A stretch of 64,000 nt of DNA from Aphanothece sacrum FPU1 (GTDB taxonomy: Bacteria; Cyanobacteriota; Cyanobacteriia; Cyanobacteriales; Microcystaceae). Where the stretch lies: the NCBI RefSeq assembly GCF_003864295.1, contig NZ_BDQK01000001.1:248001-312000 (forward strand). The letters are read 5' to 3'. The notes below the pieces were generated by a model, which searched no databases, had not been told where the DNA came from, and saw nothing but the letters and a program-made list of their open reading frames with translations. The translations under genes and the position numbers were made by a program. The stretch's first letter is position 1. Every line of letters starts with the position of its first letter. Of the stretch, positions 1 through 8,151 are shown one piece after another.

Positions 1-3000
1 TAAACGCTAAAATACCCGGAAGAGGAATTTCATTATCAACAATAGTTAGACTGGCTGTATTTTGTGAACCTAAAACTGCACCATTAGTGGGATTAGTGAG
101 AGTTAAGTTAATGGTTTCATCTAATTCAAATTCGCTATCATCAATGATGGGGATAATGACGGTTTGGCTAGTTTCTCCTTGAGCAAAGTTAACGATAATG
201 GGAGTATTATTGTAATCTTCGGGAGAGATAGCTGTGCCATTATTAAGAGTGATGGTAGCACTAACTTCAGTTTGTACTGCACCACTACGAACGACAGTAA
301 CAGCAACAACGGGCGTACCATCTTCTATGACTCGAAATTGAGCATTACTAAAGGCTATTTCATCTTTAGCGGTGACAAAAGCATTGCTGTTAATATCTAA
401 GCCTGTGACTCCTTCAATAAAGCCTATCAGTTCGTCGGGTTCAGTATTGGGTTTATCAACATAGATAGCGGTTCCTGAGATGTTATTAAAGGAGGCAGTT
501 GTTAAGCGATAATTGCTTTTTGCTCCGTTGAGTTGGATAATGTCTTGAGTGGCGTTAAAATCGGTAATCCTTGCGTAATCAGTCGTTCCAGTTGTCGTAT
601 TATTGCGATCGTCATAATAAATATTAGCAGCATCCCCTAAAATAAAGGTATCTATGCTATTTCCTCCACTTAAAGTGTCTATCTCATTTAGTCCGGGGGT
701 TAGTTTTTTGGCATTTACTCCTGAGAGTTTGTCATTACCATCACCCCCGCTAAGGCTATCATTCCCTTCACCCCCAATGAGAGTATCATTTCCTCCACTC
801 CCATTGAGGTTATCGTTATATTGAGTGCCAGTAATATTAAATAGCTCAATATTAGAATAATTAAGTAATGTTGTGCTAGAATAAGAAGAGTAAATTTTAC
901 TTGAAGTATTAGTAATTCCATAATTATTAGTACTAATGCCTGAACCTGTTGCTGTGGTATAATCAGCAATTAAGGTATCTGTTCCTGTATTGCCATTAAT
1001 TGTGCCACCCAACAGATAATTAGTAAACTTAAAGGTATCATTACCACTTCCTGTAGTAATTGTGCCAATTTTTTCAAAATTCTTAACTTCAGTGCCACTA
1101 ATTCCTTGTAAATTAGTAGTCACTGATAAATCCAAATCAAAGGTTAAATTAGTGATAGCACTGCTTAAGTCTAGATTGACCGTATCAGTTCCTTTACCTC
1201 CATCTAAACTATCTCCTATTGTGCCATTAATGGTATCATCACCCGCAGCACCAATGAGAGTATCATTGCCAGCATAACCTGTCAGGCTGTCATTATATTG
1301 AGTCCCAGTAATATTAAATAATTCAATATTAGAATAATTAAGGAATGTACCACTGTTATAAGAAGAATAGATTCGACTTGAAGTATTAGTAATTCCATAA
1401 TTATTAGTACTAATGCCTGAACCTGTTGCTGTGGTATAATCAGCAATTAAGGTATCTGTTCCTGTATTGCCATTAATTGTGCCACCCAACAGATAATTAG
1501 TAAACTTAAAGGTATCATTACCACTTCCTGTAGTAATTGTGCCAATTTTTTCAAAATTCTTAACTTCAGTGCCACTAATTCCTTGTAAATTAGTAGTCAC
1601 TGATAAATCCAAATCAAAGGTTAAATTAGTGATAGCACTGCTTAAGTCTAGATTGACCGTATCAGTTCCTTTACCTCCATCTAAACTATCTCCTATTGTG
1701 CCATTAATGGTATCATCACCCGCAGCACCAATGAGAGTATCATTGCCAGCATAACCTGTCAGGCTGTCATTATATTGAGTCCCAGTAATATTAAATAATT
1801 CAATATTAGAATAATTAAGGAATGTACCACTGTTATAAGAAGAATAGATTCGACTTGAAGTATTAGTAATTCCATAATTATTAGTACTAATGCCTGAACC
1901 TGTTGCTGTGGTATAATCAGCAATTAAGGTATCTGTTCCTGTATTGCCATTAATTGTGCCACCCAACAGATAATTAGTAAACTTAAAGGTATCATTACCA
2001 CTTCCTGTAGTAATTGTGCCAATTTTTTCAAAATTCTTAACTTCAGTGCCACTAATTCCTTGTAAATTAGTAGTCACTGATAAATCCAAATCAAAGGTTA
2101 AATTAGTCATAGCACTGCTTAAGTCTAGATTGACCGTATCAGTTCCTTCACCTCCATCTAAACTATCTCCTATTGTGCCATTAATGGTATCATCACCCGC
2201 AGCACCAATGAGAGTATCATTACCAGCATAACCTGTCAGGCTGTCATTATATTGAGTCCCGGTAATATTAAATAGCTCAATATTAGAATAATTAAGTAAT
2301 GTTGTGCTAGAATAAGAAGAGTAAATTTTACTTGAAGTATTAGTAATTCCATAATTATTAGTACCAATCCCTGAAACTGTTGCTGTGGTACAATCAGCAA
2401 TTAAGGTATCTGTTCCTGTGTTGCCATCAATTGAGCTATTCAACAGATAATTAGTAAACTTAAAGGTATCATTACCGCTTCCTGTTGTGACTGAAGATAT
2501 TTTCTCGAAATTACTAATTTGAGTGTTACTATCGCCACTAAGTTGAGCATTTGCATTTGCCCAATCTAACACCCAATTGGTGCTAGTATTACTCAAGCTT
2601 AAAGTGAGAGTATCACTTCCCCCACCTGCATTAATTTTATAGCCTGTATTAGCAGAAAAAGAATCATTATATTGAGTGCCAGTAATATTAAATAGCTCAA
2701 TATTAGAATAATTAAGTAATGTTGTGCTAGAATAAGAAGAGTAAATTTTACTTGAAGTATTAGTAATTCCATAATTATTAGTACCAATCCCTGAAACTGT
2801 TGCTGTGGTATAATCAGCAATTAAGGTATCTGTTCCTGTATTGCCATCAATTGTATCAACCCCCAAACCAGGATTAAGGATGTCATTACCATCCCCACCA
2901 TCCAAAGTATCATTACCATCCCCACCATTTAAAATATCATCTCCTGCTAACCCGTTTAAACTATCATTTCCCCCTAACCCATCAATTACATCATCCCCAG

Positions 3001-3604
3001 AAGTTCCCGTAATCGTATCATTTCCAGCACTTCCCGCGAAATTCTGCATTTCGACCGCAATATTCACCCCATTAAAGCTAATAACCCCGTGATCATTCTC
3101 CGTCTTTAACTGCCCTAAATCAGTCTCACTCAGACTTTGCCCCATTACCAACGCCGAAAATATTGCCCCTTCATCCCCATCACTGTCATTACTGCCATTT
3201 AACACTACGTCTACATAATGGCCATATTCCTCTAAAATTAACCCTACTAAGGCATTGATTCCCCCTAACCCCCCTTGAGAAGGGGGAAATAATTGCAGTA
3301 AATACTCATAAGCTAGGTAAATTATGCCTGTATCGGCACTATAAGCCCCATTTGCCCCATTTAGCTCGGACTGATAGCGAATTTCTAGGGCAGGAAACCC
3401 AGCAAAATCACCGTTTAACCAAGCCGTCTGTAGGGTATCAGCTTGAGAGGTTGAGTTAAAAGCCAATGCCATTTTAGCGGCAAAATCAGGGTTATTAGCA
3501 AAGTTTTGTAATGTGGTTTGACTGAGTAAAAATGCCTGTTCTAAGACAGCCATGAGGGATGGCACAAGGGTTAAAGAATTGATGGTTAACAAGGAATTAG
3601 TCAT
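1..3604 (-). CDS. Giant RTX / Calx-beta repeat protein (N-terminal 1201 codons; 3' end outside window)
   Basis: The frame is open from an ATG at 3604 down to the window edge. Residues about 1-185 match a head region seen in large cyanobacterial surface or secreted proteins, with a motif EEYGHYVD at 125-132 followed by an acidic GDEGAIFSALV segment. Residues about 190-245 are glycine/aspartate nonapeptides (GGDGNDTLDGGDGND) typical of calcium-binding RTX repeats. About 250-930 is a tandem block with a recurring LIADYTTATGSG...NIELFNITGTQYND pattern, and about 1090-1190 is a Calx-beta domain ending in ASLTIVDNE. The role is probably calcium-dependent adhesion or an exported surface protein; no catalytic function can be assigned. 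The EEYGH motif resembles a zincin HExxH helix but lacks the first His. No start other than 3604 is attractive, and the upstream DNA is gene-free. Confidence 0.85.
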   Translation of the reverse strand, partial: MTNSLLTINSLTLVPSLMAVLEQAFLLSQTTLQNFANNPDFAAKMALAFNSTSQADTLQTAWLNGDFAGFPALEIRYQSELNGANGAYSADTGIIYLAYEYLLQLFPPSQGGLGGINALVGLILEEYGHYVDVVLNGSNDSDGDEGAIFSALVMGQSLSETDLGQLKTENDHGVISFNGVNIAVEMQNFAGSAGNDTITGTSGDDVIDGLGGNDSLNGLAGDDILNGGDGNDTLDGGDGNDILNPGLGVDTIDGNTGTDTLIADYTTATVSGIGTNNYGITNTSSKIYSSYSSTTLLNYSNIELFNITGTQYNDSFSANTGYKINAGGGSDTLTLSLSNTSTNWVLDWANANAQLSGDSNTQISNFEKISSVTTGSGNDTFKFTNYLLNSSIDGNTGTDTLIADCTTATVSGIGTNNYGITNTSSKIYSSYSSTTLLNYSNIELFNITGTQYNDSLTGYAGNDTLIGAAGDDTINGTIGDSLDGGEGTDTVNLDLSSAMTNLTFDLDLSVTTNLQGISGTEVKNFEKIGTITTGSGNDTFKFTNYLLGGTINGNTGTDTLIADYTTATGSGISTNNYGITNTSSRIYSSYNSGTFLNYSNIELFNITGTQYNDSLTGYAGNDTLIGAAGDDTINGTIGDSLDGGKGTDTVNLDLSSAITNLTFDLDLSVTTNLQGISGTEVKNFEKIGTITTGSGNDTFKFTNYLLGGTINGNTGTDTLIADYTTATGSGISTNNYGITNTSSRIYSSYNSGTFLNYSNIELFNITGTQYNDSLTGYAGNDTLIGAAGDDTINGTIGDSLDGGKGTDTVNLDLSSAITNLTFDLDLSVTTNLQGISGTEVKNFEKIGTITTGSGNDTFKFTNYLLGGTINGNTGTDTLIADYTTATGSGISTNNYGITNTSSKIYSSYSSTTLLNYSNIELFNITGTQYNDNLNGSGGNDTLIGGEGNDSLSGGDGNDKLSGVNAKKLTPGLNEIDTLSGGNSIDTFILGDAANIYYDDRNNTTTGTTDYARITDFNATQDIIQLNGAKSNYRLTTASFNNISGTAIYVDKPNTEPDELIGFIEGVTGLDINSNAFVTAKDEIAFSNAQFRVIEDGTPVVAVTVVRSGAVQTEVSATITLNNGTAISPEDYNNTPIIVNFAQGETSQTVIIPIIDDSEFELDETINLTLTNPTNGAVLGSQNTASLTIVDNEIPLPGILAF
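819..2249 (-). repeat. Three tandem 477-bp (159-codon) repeats in the RTX gene, with diverged units up to about 2838
   Basis: Units begin at the same motif at 819, 1296 and 1773, giving an exact 477-bp period that keeps the frame. A shorter diverged unit starts at 2250 (420 bp) and a partial one at 2670. Copies 2 and 3 are almost identical at nucleotide level, with only scattered single-base changes, which indicates recent duplication or gene conversion. Confidence 0.93.
3261..3290. repeat. Small C/G-rich hairpin repeat inserted in frame in the RTX gene
   Basis: CCCCCTT (3270-3276) and AAGGGGG (3280-3286) form a 7-bp hairpin inside coding sequence. It encodes a proline/glycine stretch (PPSQGGLGG, residues about 107-115) in an otherwise ordinary domain. 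Similar C-run/G-run palindromes are common intergenic repeats in cyanobacteria. Confidence 0.5.
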
Positions 3605-3890
3605 TATGATAAATGATAATTTTTTTTAGAAGTCAAGCAAAAACAGAGGCTAAATTCAATGATTTTTCCTAAGAAAACTTATTATTAATACTCTTAATTT
3701 TTCATCTAGTTATTATAGTTTTTTTGTACGTAATTGACTAATATTAAGAATATTCTTACAAATCCTAAAAGTTTTTTTTGTTTTTGTCAAGTCCCAAAAT
3801 GAATATTTTTGATACTGGCTCTACTTAACTAGGTCTTAAGTCTATAAAGGAATTAACCTAAAGCCTTAATTAGTCACTTTTATAAGAATT

Positions 3891-3916
3891 ATAACCGCTA
3901 AATTTTTAGCGGTTAT
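3891..3916. terminator. Perfect 12-bp hairpin, terminator-like
   Basis: ATAACCGCTAAA pairs perfectly with TTTAGCGGTTAT across a 2-base loop, and a T-rich run follows about six bases downstream on the + strand. No intact gene lies just upstream on either strand, so it may mark the end of a lost gene or an unannotated transcript. Confidence 0.4.
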
Positions 3917-4075
3917 TGATATTTTTTGAATGCAAAAATTACCCAACCCAAAGTTGGTGATCATTGAACAACGTAATTACCCTAATCTACCCAGAAAATG
4001 TGGACAAAGGAAGTTGTACTTATTTGAGAGAGCTTCAAGTTATTAAAACACAAAACAAGACCAATGAGTGTCATC

Positions 4076-4110
4076 GTTATGTATAACTTAGTGTATAAGT
4101 TATACATAAC
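4076..4110. repeat. Perfect 15-bp inverted repeat
   Basis: GTTATGTATAACTTA at 4076-4090 is the exact reverse complement of 4096-4110, with a 5-base loop. AT-rich, without a U-run, in a gene-free region. It could be an operator, a cruciform or a transposon end. Confidence 0.5.
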
Positions 4111-4285
4111 AGTCAGCCCATAGGTTAAGACAGCCTAAATTTCTAAAATCTAATCAGAGAGCTTTAAAACAATTATGTGGATTGTCCAAGTTTAAAGTCA
4201 GAAAAACTGAAGCTATTGTCACTCATATTTTCTGCTCATTAAGAGCATGAGTGTCAATTAGAACTTATGAGAATTCAAGAAACTA

Positions 4286-4474
4286 GGTTCTACCGGACAA
4301 GTTATGCTAGATTATTACAAATAAGAGACCTTAACTCTAAAGGGTTAAGCTATACAAACAAAGGTTGCCTACGCAACCTATAATGAATGTCCACGAAGGT
4401 GGACTTCGTTTTTATAGGATAAGGCTTTAGCCTTTTATTAATTGTTAGTTTAGCATAGTAAGTCCGGTAGAACC
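4286..4474 (+). repeat. Composite four-hairpin element with imperfect terminal inverted repeats (MITE-like)
   Basis: The ends are 24-bp imperfect inverted repeats (4286-4309 and 4451-4474, 20 of 24 matching; outer part GGTTCTACCGGAC, inner ATGCTA). Inside, in order: hairpin P1 (4330-4349), linker CTATACAAACAAAG, P2 (4363-4378), P3 GTCCACGAAGGTGGAC (4389-4404), linker TTCGTTTTTATAG, P4 AAGGCTTTAGCCTT (4421-4434). The two linkers are complementary enough to form a stem enclosing P2 and P3. There is no coding capacity. Related elements lie at 6897, 10967-12208, 35966, 51077 and 54260. Confidence 0.75.
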
Positions 4475-4553
4475 ATATTATGAAAACATTGAATCATAAA
4501 GTCTGCTCAATGAGTATTCTTTTTATATATAACTTAATATTTATACACAGAGG

Positions 4554-4586
4554 GTTTGTTGGGTTTCGTTCCTCAACCCAACCTAC
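4554..4586. repeat. 33-bp dispersed palindromic repeat (copy 1)
   Basis: Contains GTTGGGTT and AACCCAAC as inverted arms. The identical 33-bp sequence recurs at 29380-29412. It lies just downstream of tlyA on the coding strand, so it could act as a processing or termination hairpin. Confidence 0.7.
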
Positions 4587-4613
4587 AAAAACGACAAAAA
4601 CGACAAAAATTGT

Positions 4614-5420
4614 TTATAAATTAGTCATCACAGCTTGAGTAAATGCTTCAATACTCTCTAAAGGATGTTCTTGAATGCCTTGGTCACTGCGCAACCATAA
4701 TAAATACTCCACATTACCTGCTGGCCCCGTAATCGGAGATTCAGTTAACCCGCCATAACCCCATCCTAACTGATAAGCTGTTTGTAATACCCTTTCAATG
4801 GCTTGAGCTTGATCTTTGCTATTGCGAACTACTCCCTTTTTACCAACCCGCGATCGCCCGACTTCAAACTGAGGTTTAATTAATAAAATAACCTCTTTAG
4901 GAACGGCTAAAAGATGCCACAAGGGTTCTAATACCTTCGTTAAGGAGATAAATGACACATCCATCACCCCTAAGTCAGCAAAAGCATCATCTCCATATAA
5001 CTGTTCAGGGGTTAGATACCGAAAATTTGTTCGCTCTTTTAAGATCACCCTTTGATCTTGACGCAATGACCAGGCCACCTGTCCATAACCTACATCCACC
5101 CCATACACCCGTTTGGCCCCGGCTTGTAATAAACAATCGGTGAACCCCCCGGTAGAAATGCCCCCATCTAGGCAAATTCTCTCCGTTACGACTATATTAA
5201 ACACCTTTAGGGCTTTTTCGAGCTTTTGTCCGCCACGAGAGACATAAGGGGGCTTTGCTTGTACTTGAATTTCGGCTGAAATATCGACTTCTGTACCCGG
5301 TTTATCAATAATTTGTTGATTAACTCTGACTTCTCCAGCGCGGATGAGACTTTGGGCCTGTTGACGAGAAGGACACAGGTTAAGTTCAACTAATAAAGTA
5401 TCAAGACGTTGTTTAGGCAA
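4614..5420 (-). CDS. tlyA: TlyA-family rRNA (2'-O) methyltransferase / hemolysin-A-like protein
   Basis: 268 aa, the usual TlyA length. An S4 RNA-binding domain occupies residues about 3-65 (RLDTLLVELNL, then SLIRAGEVRVN). An FtsJ-type SAM-dependent methyltransferase fold fills about 75-250, with the SAM motif LDGGISTGGFTDCLL and the later DVSFISL and LIKPQFEVGR segments. The family methylates 2'-hydroxyls of rRNA nucleotides; hemolysin is a historical label. It is 30 nt downstream of glmU on the same strand, so the two may be co-transcribed. The start at 5420 places the S4 domain immediately at the N-terminus, as in the family. The intergenic 30 nt is a G-run repeat (C-rich on the coding strand). 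Confidence 0.9.
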   Translation of the reverse strand: MPKQRLDTLLVELNLCPSRQQAQSLIRAGEVRVNQQIIDKPGTEVDISAEIQVQAKPPYVSRGGQKLEKALKVFNIVVTERICLDGGISTGGFTDCLLQAGAKRVYGVDVGYGQVAWSLRQDQRVILKERTNFRYLTPEQLYGDDAFADLGVMDVSFISLTKVLEPLWHLLAVPKEVILLIKPQFEVGRSRVGKKGVVRNSKDQAQAIERVLQTAYQLGWGYGGLTESPITGPAGNVEYLLWLRSDQGIQEHPLESIEAFTQAVMTNL

Positions 5421-5450
5421 AGATAGTTAATGGGGGTTGGGGGTTGGGGG

Positions 5451-6815
5451 TTAGGATTTTTTTTGTTGCATCATGAGTTTCCAATCTTCAATAATGCGTT
5501 GACGTTCCCTGGCGATCGCTAAGGCCCCATCAGGAACATTGCTAGTGACCACTGAACCGGCCGCTACGGTTACATCTTCCCCTAAGGTCACAGGGGCAAC
5601 AAATACGCTATTTGCACCAGTTTTAGTGCGATCGCCGATAATTGTCTGATGTTTATTGACACCATCATAGTTAGCGGTAATGGTTCCGGCCCCCACATTA
5701 ACCTGTTCTCCTAAGATAGCATCTCCTAAATAGGACAAGTGAGCGACATTACTCTTTTGTCCGACTTCTGACTTTTTAATTTCAACAAAATTACCAATAC
5801 GACAAGATTCTTTAATATTAGCCTGACCCCGCAAATGAGCGTAAGGGCCGATACGACATTCAGTGGCCACCTGACTATCTGTAATTACTGAATACAGTAC
5901 CGTCACCCTTTCTCCTAGTTGACTATTTTCAATGAGGGTTCCTGGGCCAATACGACTGCCTGCACCAATGGTAGTATTGCCCCGTAAATGGGTTTGAGGT
6001 TCAATGACGACATCTGTTTCTAATGTTACAGTATCATCAATAGTAATACTATCGGCATCGATCATAGTTATACCTGAGGCCATCCAATAATCCTTGATGC
6101 GGTCTTGTAAAATATCATTAGCAGTGGCTAATTGTTTGCGATCATTAATACCACTAATTTCGAGATAATCTTCTACATCTACTGCCATCACCGGGGTCAA
6201 AAATTTAACCACATCGGTTAAATAATATTCTTTTTGGTCGTTATCTGCCGAAAGTTTAGGTAAAATTTGAGCCAGTTTTGGCCAATTAAAACAGTAAATT
6301 CCTCCATTAATACGGTGATTTTTCTTTTGGGCCGGATTACAATCTCGATCTTCTACAATTTGGGTAACTTGGTTATTAGTATCACAAAAAACCCGCCCAT
6401 AACCTTTTGGATTGGGAATTTGGGCAGTTAGTACGGTAGCCGCATTGTGATTAGATTTATGGGTGTGAAGAAGGTTTTCTAGGGTTTCTGGACGCAATAG
6501 AGGAACATCCCCATTTAAGACTAATAAATCTCCGTCAAAATCTTGTAAATGGGGTAGTAGTTGTTGAACTGCGTGGCCGGTTCCTAACTGTTCTGGTTGT
6601 TCTACAAATTCTAATGAGTTTATATGGGTTAAAGCTTCTTGTACTTGTTGTCCTTGATAACCCACAATAATCAGTTGTCGGGATGGTGTGAGAGACTCAC
6701 AACTTTTAAGTACCCGTTCAACGAGCGATCGCCCTCCTAGTGTATGTAACACTTTAGGAAGGGTTGATTTCATTCTCGTTCCTCGTCCTGCTGCCAGAAT
6801 TGCTACCGCTACCAT
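5451..6815 (-). CDS. glmU: Bifunctional UDP-GlcNAc pyrophosphorylase / glucosamine-1-phosphate N-acetyltransferase
   Basis: 454 aa, full length. The N-terminal uridylyltransferase domain (about 1-230) carries [11 protein letters not shown], and LNGDVPLL later in the domain. The C-terminal domain (about 250-450) is a left-handed beta helix made of isoleucine-rich hexapeptides, with the acetyltransferase signature region LSYLGDA...[11 protein letters not shown]. It makes UDP-N-acetylglucosamine for peptidoglycan and lipopolysaccharide in two steps from glucosamine-1-phosphate. Family knowledge predicts an active trimer with Mg2+ in the first domain. It is followed closely by tlyA on the same strand. 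Two HIP1 octamers lie within the gene. Confidence 0.97.
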   Translation of the reverse strand: MVAVAILAAGRGTRMKSTLPKVLHTLGGRSLVERVLKSCESLTPSRQLIIVGYQGQQVQEALTHINSLEFVEQPEQLGTGHAVQQLLPHLQDFDGDLLVLNGDVPLLRPETLENLLHTHKSNHNAATVLTAQIPNPKGYGRVFCDTNNQVTQIVEDRDCNPAQKKNHRINGGIYCFNWPKLAQILPKLSADNDQKEYYLTDVVKFLTPVMAVDVEDYLEISGINDRKQLATANDILQDRIKDYWMASGITMIDADSITIDDTVTLETDVVIEPQTHLRGNTTIGAGSRIGPGTLIENSQLGERVTVLYSVITDSQVATECRIGPYAHLRGQANIKESCRIGNFVEIKKSEVGQKSNVAHLSYLGDAILGEQVNVGAGTITANYDGVNKHQTIIGDRTKTGANSVFVAPVTLGEDVTVAAGSVVTSNVPDGALAIARERQRIIEDWKLMMQQKKS

Positions 6816-6896
6816 TGCTTTAAATCCATCAATGATTCCCCAGTGGAGTATATCGCGTCTTGCCCCCTTTTGGATAGATTTATCTTATATTAATGC

Positions 6897-7033
6897 TGAA
6901 ACCTTGAAAGGTTCAGCTATAAAAGCGAAGCCTGTCTTCACAGGCAGCAATTATTTGTTAATATTAAATATTAATTTAAAGAGCCTACCAACGGGAGGCT
7001 TCGTTCCTATAGCCTTAGCCTTTAGGCTAAAGG
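6897..7033 (+). repeat. Composite four-hairpin element without terminal repeats
   Basis: P1 (6897-6915, TGAAACCTTGAAAGGTTCA), linker GCTATAAAAGCGAAG, P2 GCCTGTCTTCACAGGC (6930-6945), P3 (6982-7000), linker TTCGTTCCTATAGC, P4 (about 7013-7033). The order and linkers match the element at 4286, but the stem sequences differ. The linkers GCTATA...CGAAGCC and GGCTTCG...TATAGC are complementary. It lies between the start of glmU and the end of the HD-GYP gene. Confidence 0.7.
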
Positions 7034-7058
7034 AATTTTCAAGAATTTTTGGGTTAAC

Positions 7059-8027
7059 TTATTTTTGTTCGATAAACTCAACAAATCTTTGCACTAAAAG
7101 AGGATTTCGCCAACCTTTTTGGGCTTCTTCTGTCATAATATTCAAAGCGTCGGAAGGATTGAGAGCCTGTTTATAAGGTCTTTGGCTAGTCAGTGCATCA
7201 TAAATATCGAGAATTTGAAACACTTGAGCTAACCAAGGAATATTATTTCCCACTAAGCCATCAGGATAGCCCGTTCCGTCCCAACGTTCATGATGGTGGC
7301 GAATAATTTGGGCAATACCTCTACGATTTTGCATGGGGCGACAAATTTCTTCCCCGATCAAAACGTGCTGTTTAATAAGTTCTCTTTCAGCTTCATCAAG
7401 CTGTTCCTTTTTGAGCATAATAGCATCAGGAATAACCACAGTACCGATATCATGGAGATGAGCAGCTAAAATTAAATCATTAATTTCCACAGGGTTAAGG
7501 TTTAAATATTGTCCAAAACTTTGAGCTAATTGATCAACTCTGGCACAGGAAGTTCCTTCTTGAGAATAGCGTTTATCGATGGCTTGGGCAATAAGAAATA
7601 AGACTTGCTGCATCTGTGCTAGCCATTCGTAAAGCCGTTTTCGCTGCACTAACAGTTGAACTTCTGGTAAGAGAAGCATTTGTTCTAAGGGTTTGCTAAA
7701 AAAAGCATCGGCCGAGACTTCCTTACTTTTAATACGGGAAGCATTATCATCAGAAACGGTCATCAAAATTACTGGAATAGCGCGGGTTCGCTGATCCTCC
7801 TTAATCTTTTGACAGATATCAAAACCGTTGGTATGGGGCATTTTGATATCCATTAAAATTAAGTCAGGGAGGTTAGCCAGAACGAAGGAAAACACATCTG
7901 AAGTGCCATCATGGTCTGAGACTTGGTAGCCGTCTGATTCTAAGAGATCTACCGCCATCATACGGCTAAAAGAGTGGTCATCGACCACTAAGATTTTAGC
8001 TGGTTCAGAACTTCCAAAAATATCCAC
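7059..8027 (-). CDS. Response regulator with HD-GYP domain (c-di-GMP phosphodiesterase type)
   Basis: 322 aa. The receiver domain (about 10-130) has the acidic pair in KILVVDDHS, the phosphoacceptor Asp in LILMDIKMP, and KP in FFSKPLE. The HD-GYP domain (about 140-320) has LHDIG, HHHERWDGTGYPDG and the later DIYDALTSQRPYK. The family hydrolyses cyclic di-GMP to GMP through a bi- or trinuclear metal site, controlled by phosphorylation of the receiver. No partner kinase is adjacent. It is transcribed alone on the minus strand, upstream of a repeat-rich spacer. With the GGDEF and EAL proteins at 19.9 and 26.6 kb this is one of three c-di-GMP genes in the window. Confidence 0.92.
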   Translation of the reverse strand: MDIFGSSEPAKILVVDDHSFSRMMAVDLLESDGYQVSDHDGTSDVFSFVLANLPDLILMDIKMPHTNGFDICQKIKEDQRTRAIPVILMTVSDDNASRIKSKEVSADAFFSKPLEQMLLLPEVQLLVQRKRLYEWLAQMQQVLFLIAQAIDKRYSQEGTSCARVDQLAQSFGQYLNLNPVEINDLILAAHLHDIGTVVIPDAIMLKKEQLDEAERELIKQHVLIGEEICRPMQNRRGIAQIIRHHHERWDGTGYPDGLVGNNIPWLAQVFQILDIYDALTSQRPYKQALNPSDALNIMTEEAQKGWRNPLLVQRFVEFIEQK

Positions 8028-8151
8028 AGAATCTTGTTTAGTTGAATCTACTAGAAAGGTTAAGGGTAAAGCATTAATCTTGATTCTATTAATAGTTTAA
8101 CTAATTTTTAGTATATGCAAAATTTAATTAAACTTAGGTTTTTAGGCAACT

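Larger units (their letters stand above)
3605..4613. other. Gene-free spacer between the RTX gene and tlyA
   Basis: No convincing coding region. It holds the hairpin at 3891-3916, the inverted repeat at 4076-4110, the composite multi-hairpin element at 4286-4474 and a 33-bp repeat at 4554-4586, listed separately. The 240 bp upstream of the RTX start is very AT-rich and probably holds its promoter, but no clear -10/-35 pair was chosen. Confidence 0.6.

Noticed and set aside
1062-2231. Three identical-looking 71-aa ORFs on the + strand, 477 bp apart
   Set aside because: They are antisense shadows of the tandem repeats in the minus-strand RTX gene, which has the RTX and Calx-beta motifs.
3891-3916. 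Operator or riboswitch reading of the strong hairpin
   Set aside because: No gene start lies within reach downstream on either strand in a suitable orientation; kept only as a terminator-like hairpin.
6688-7176. 162-aa + strand ORF across the glmU start and repeat element
   Set aside because: It overlaps three real features, is built partly from the composite repeat, and has no recognisable domain.
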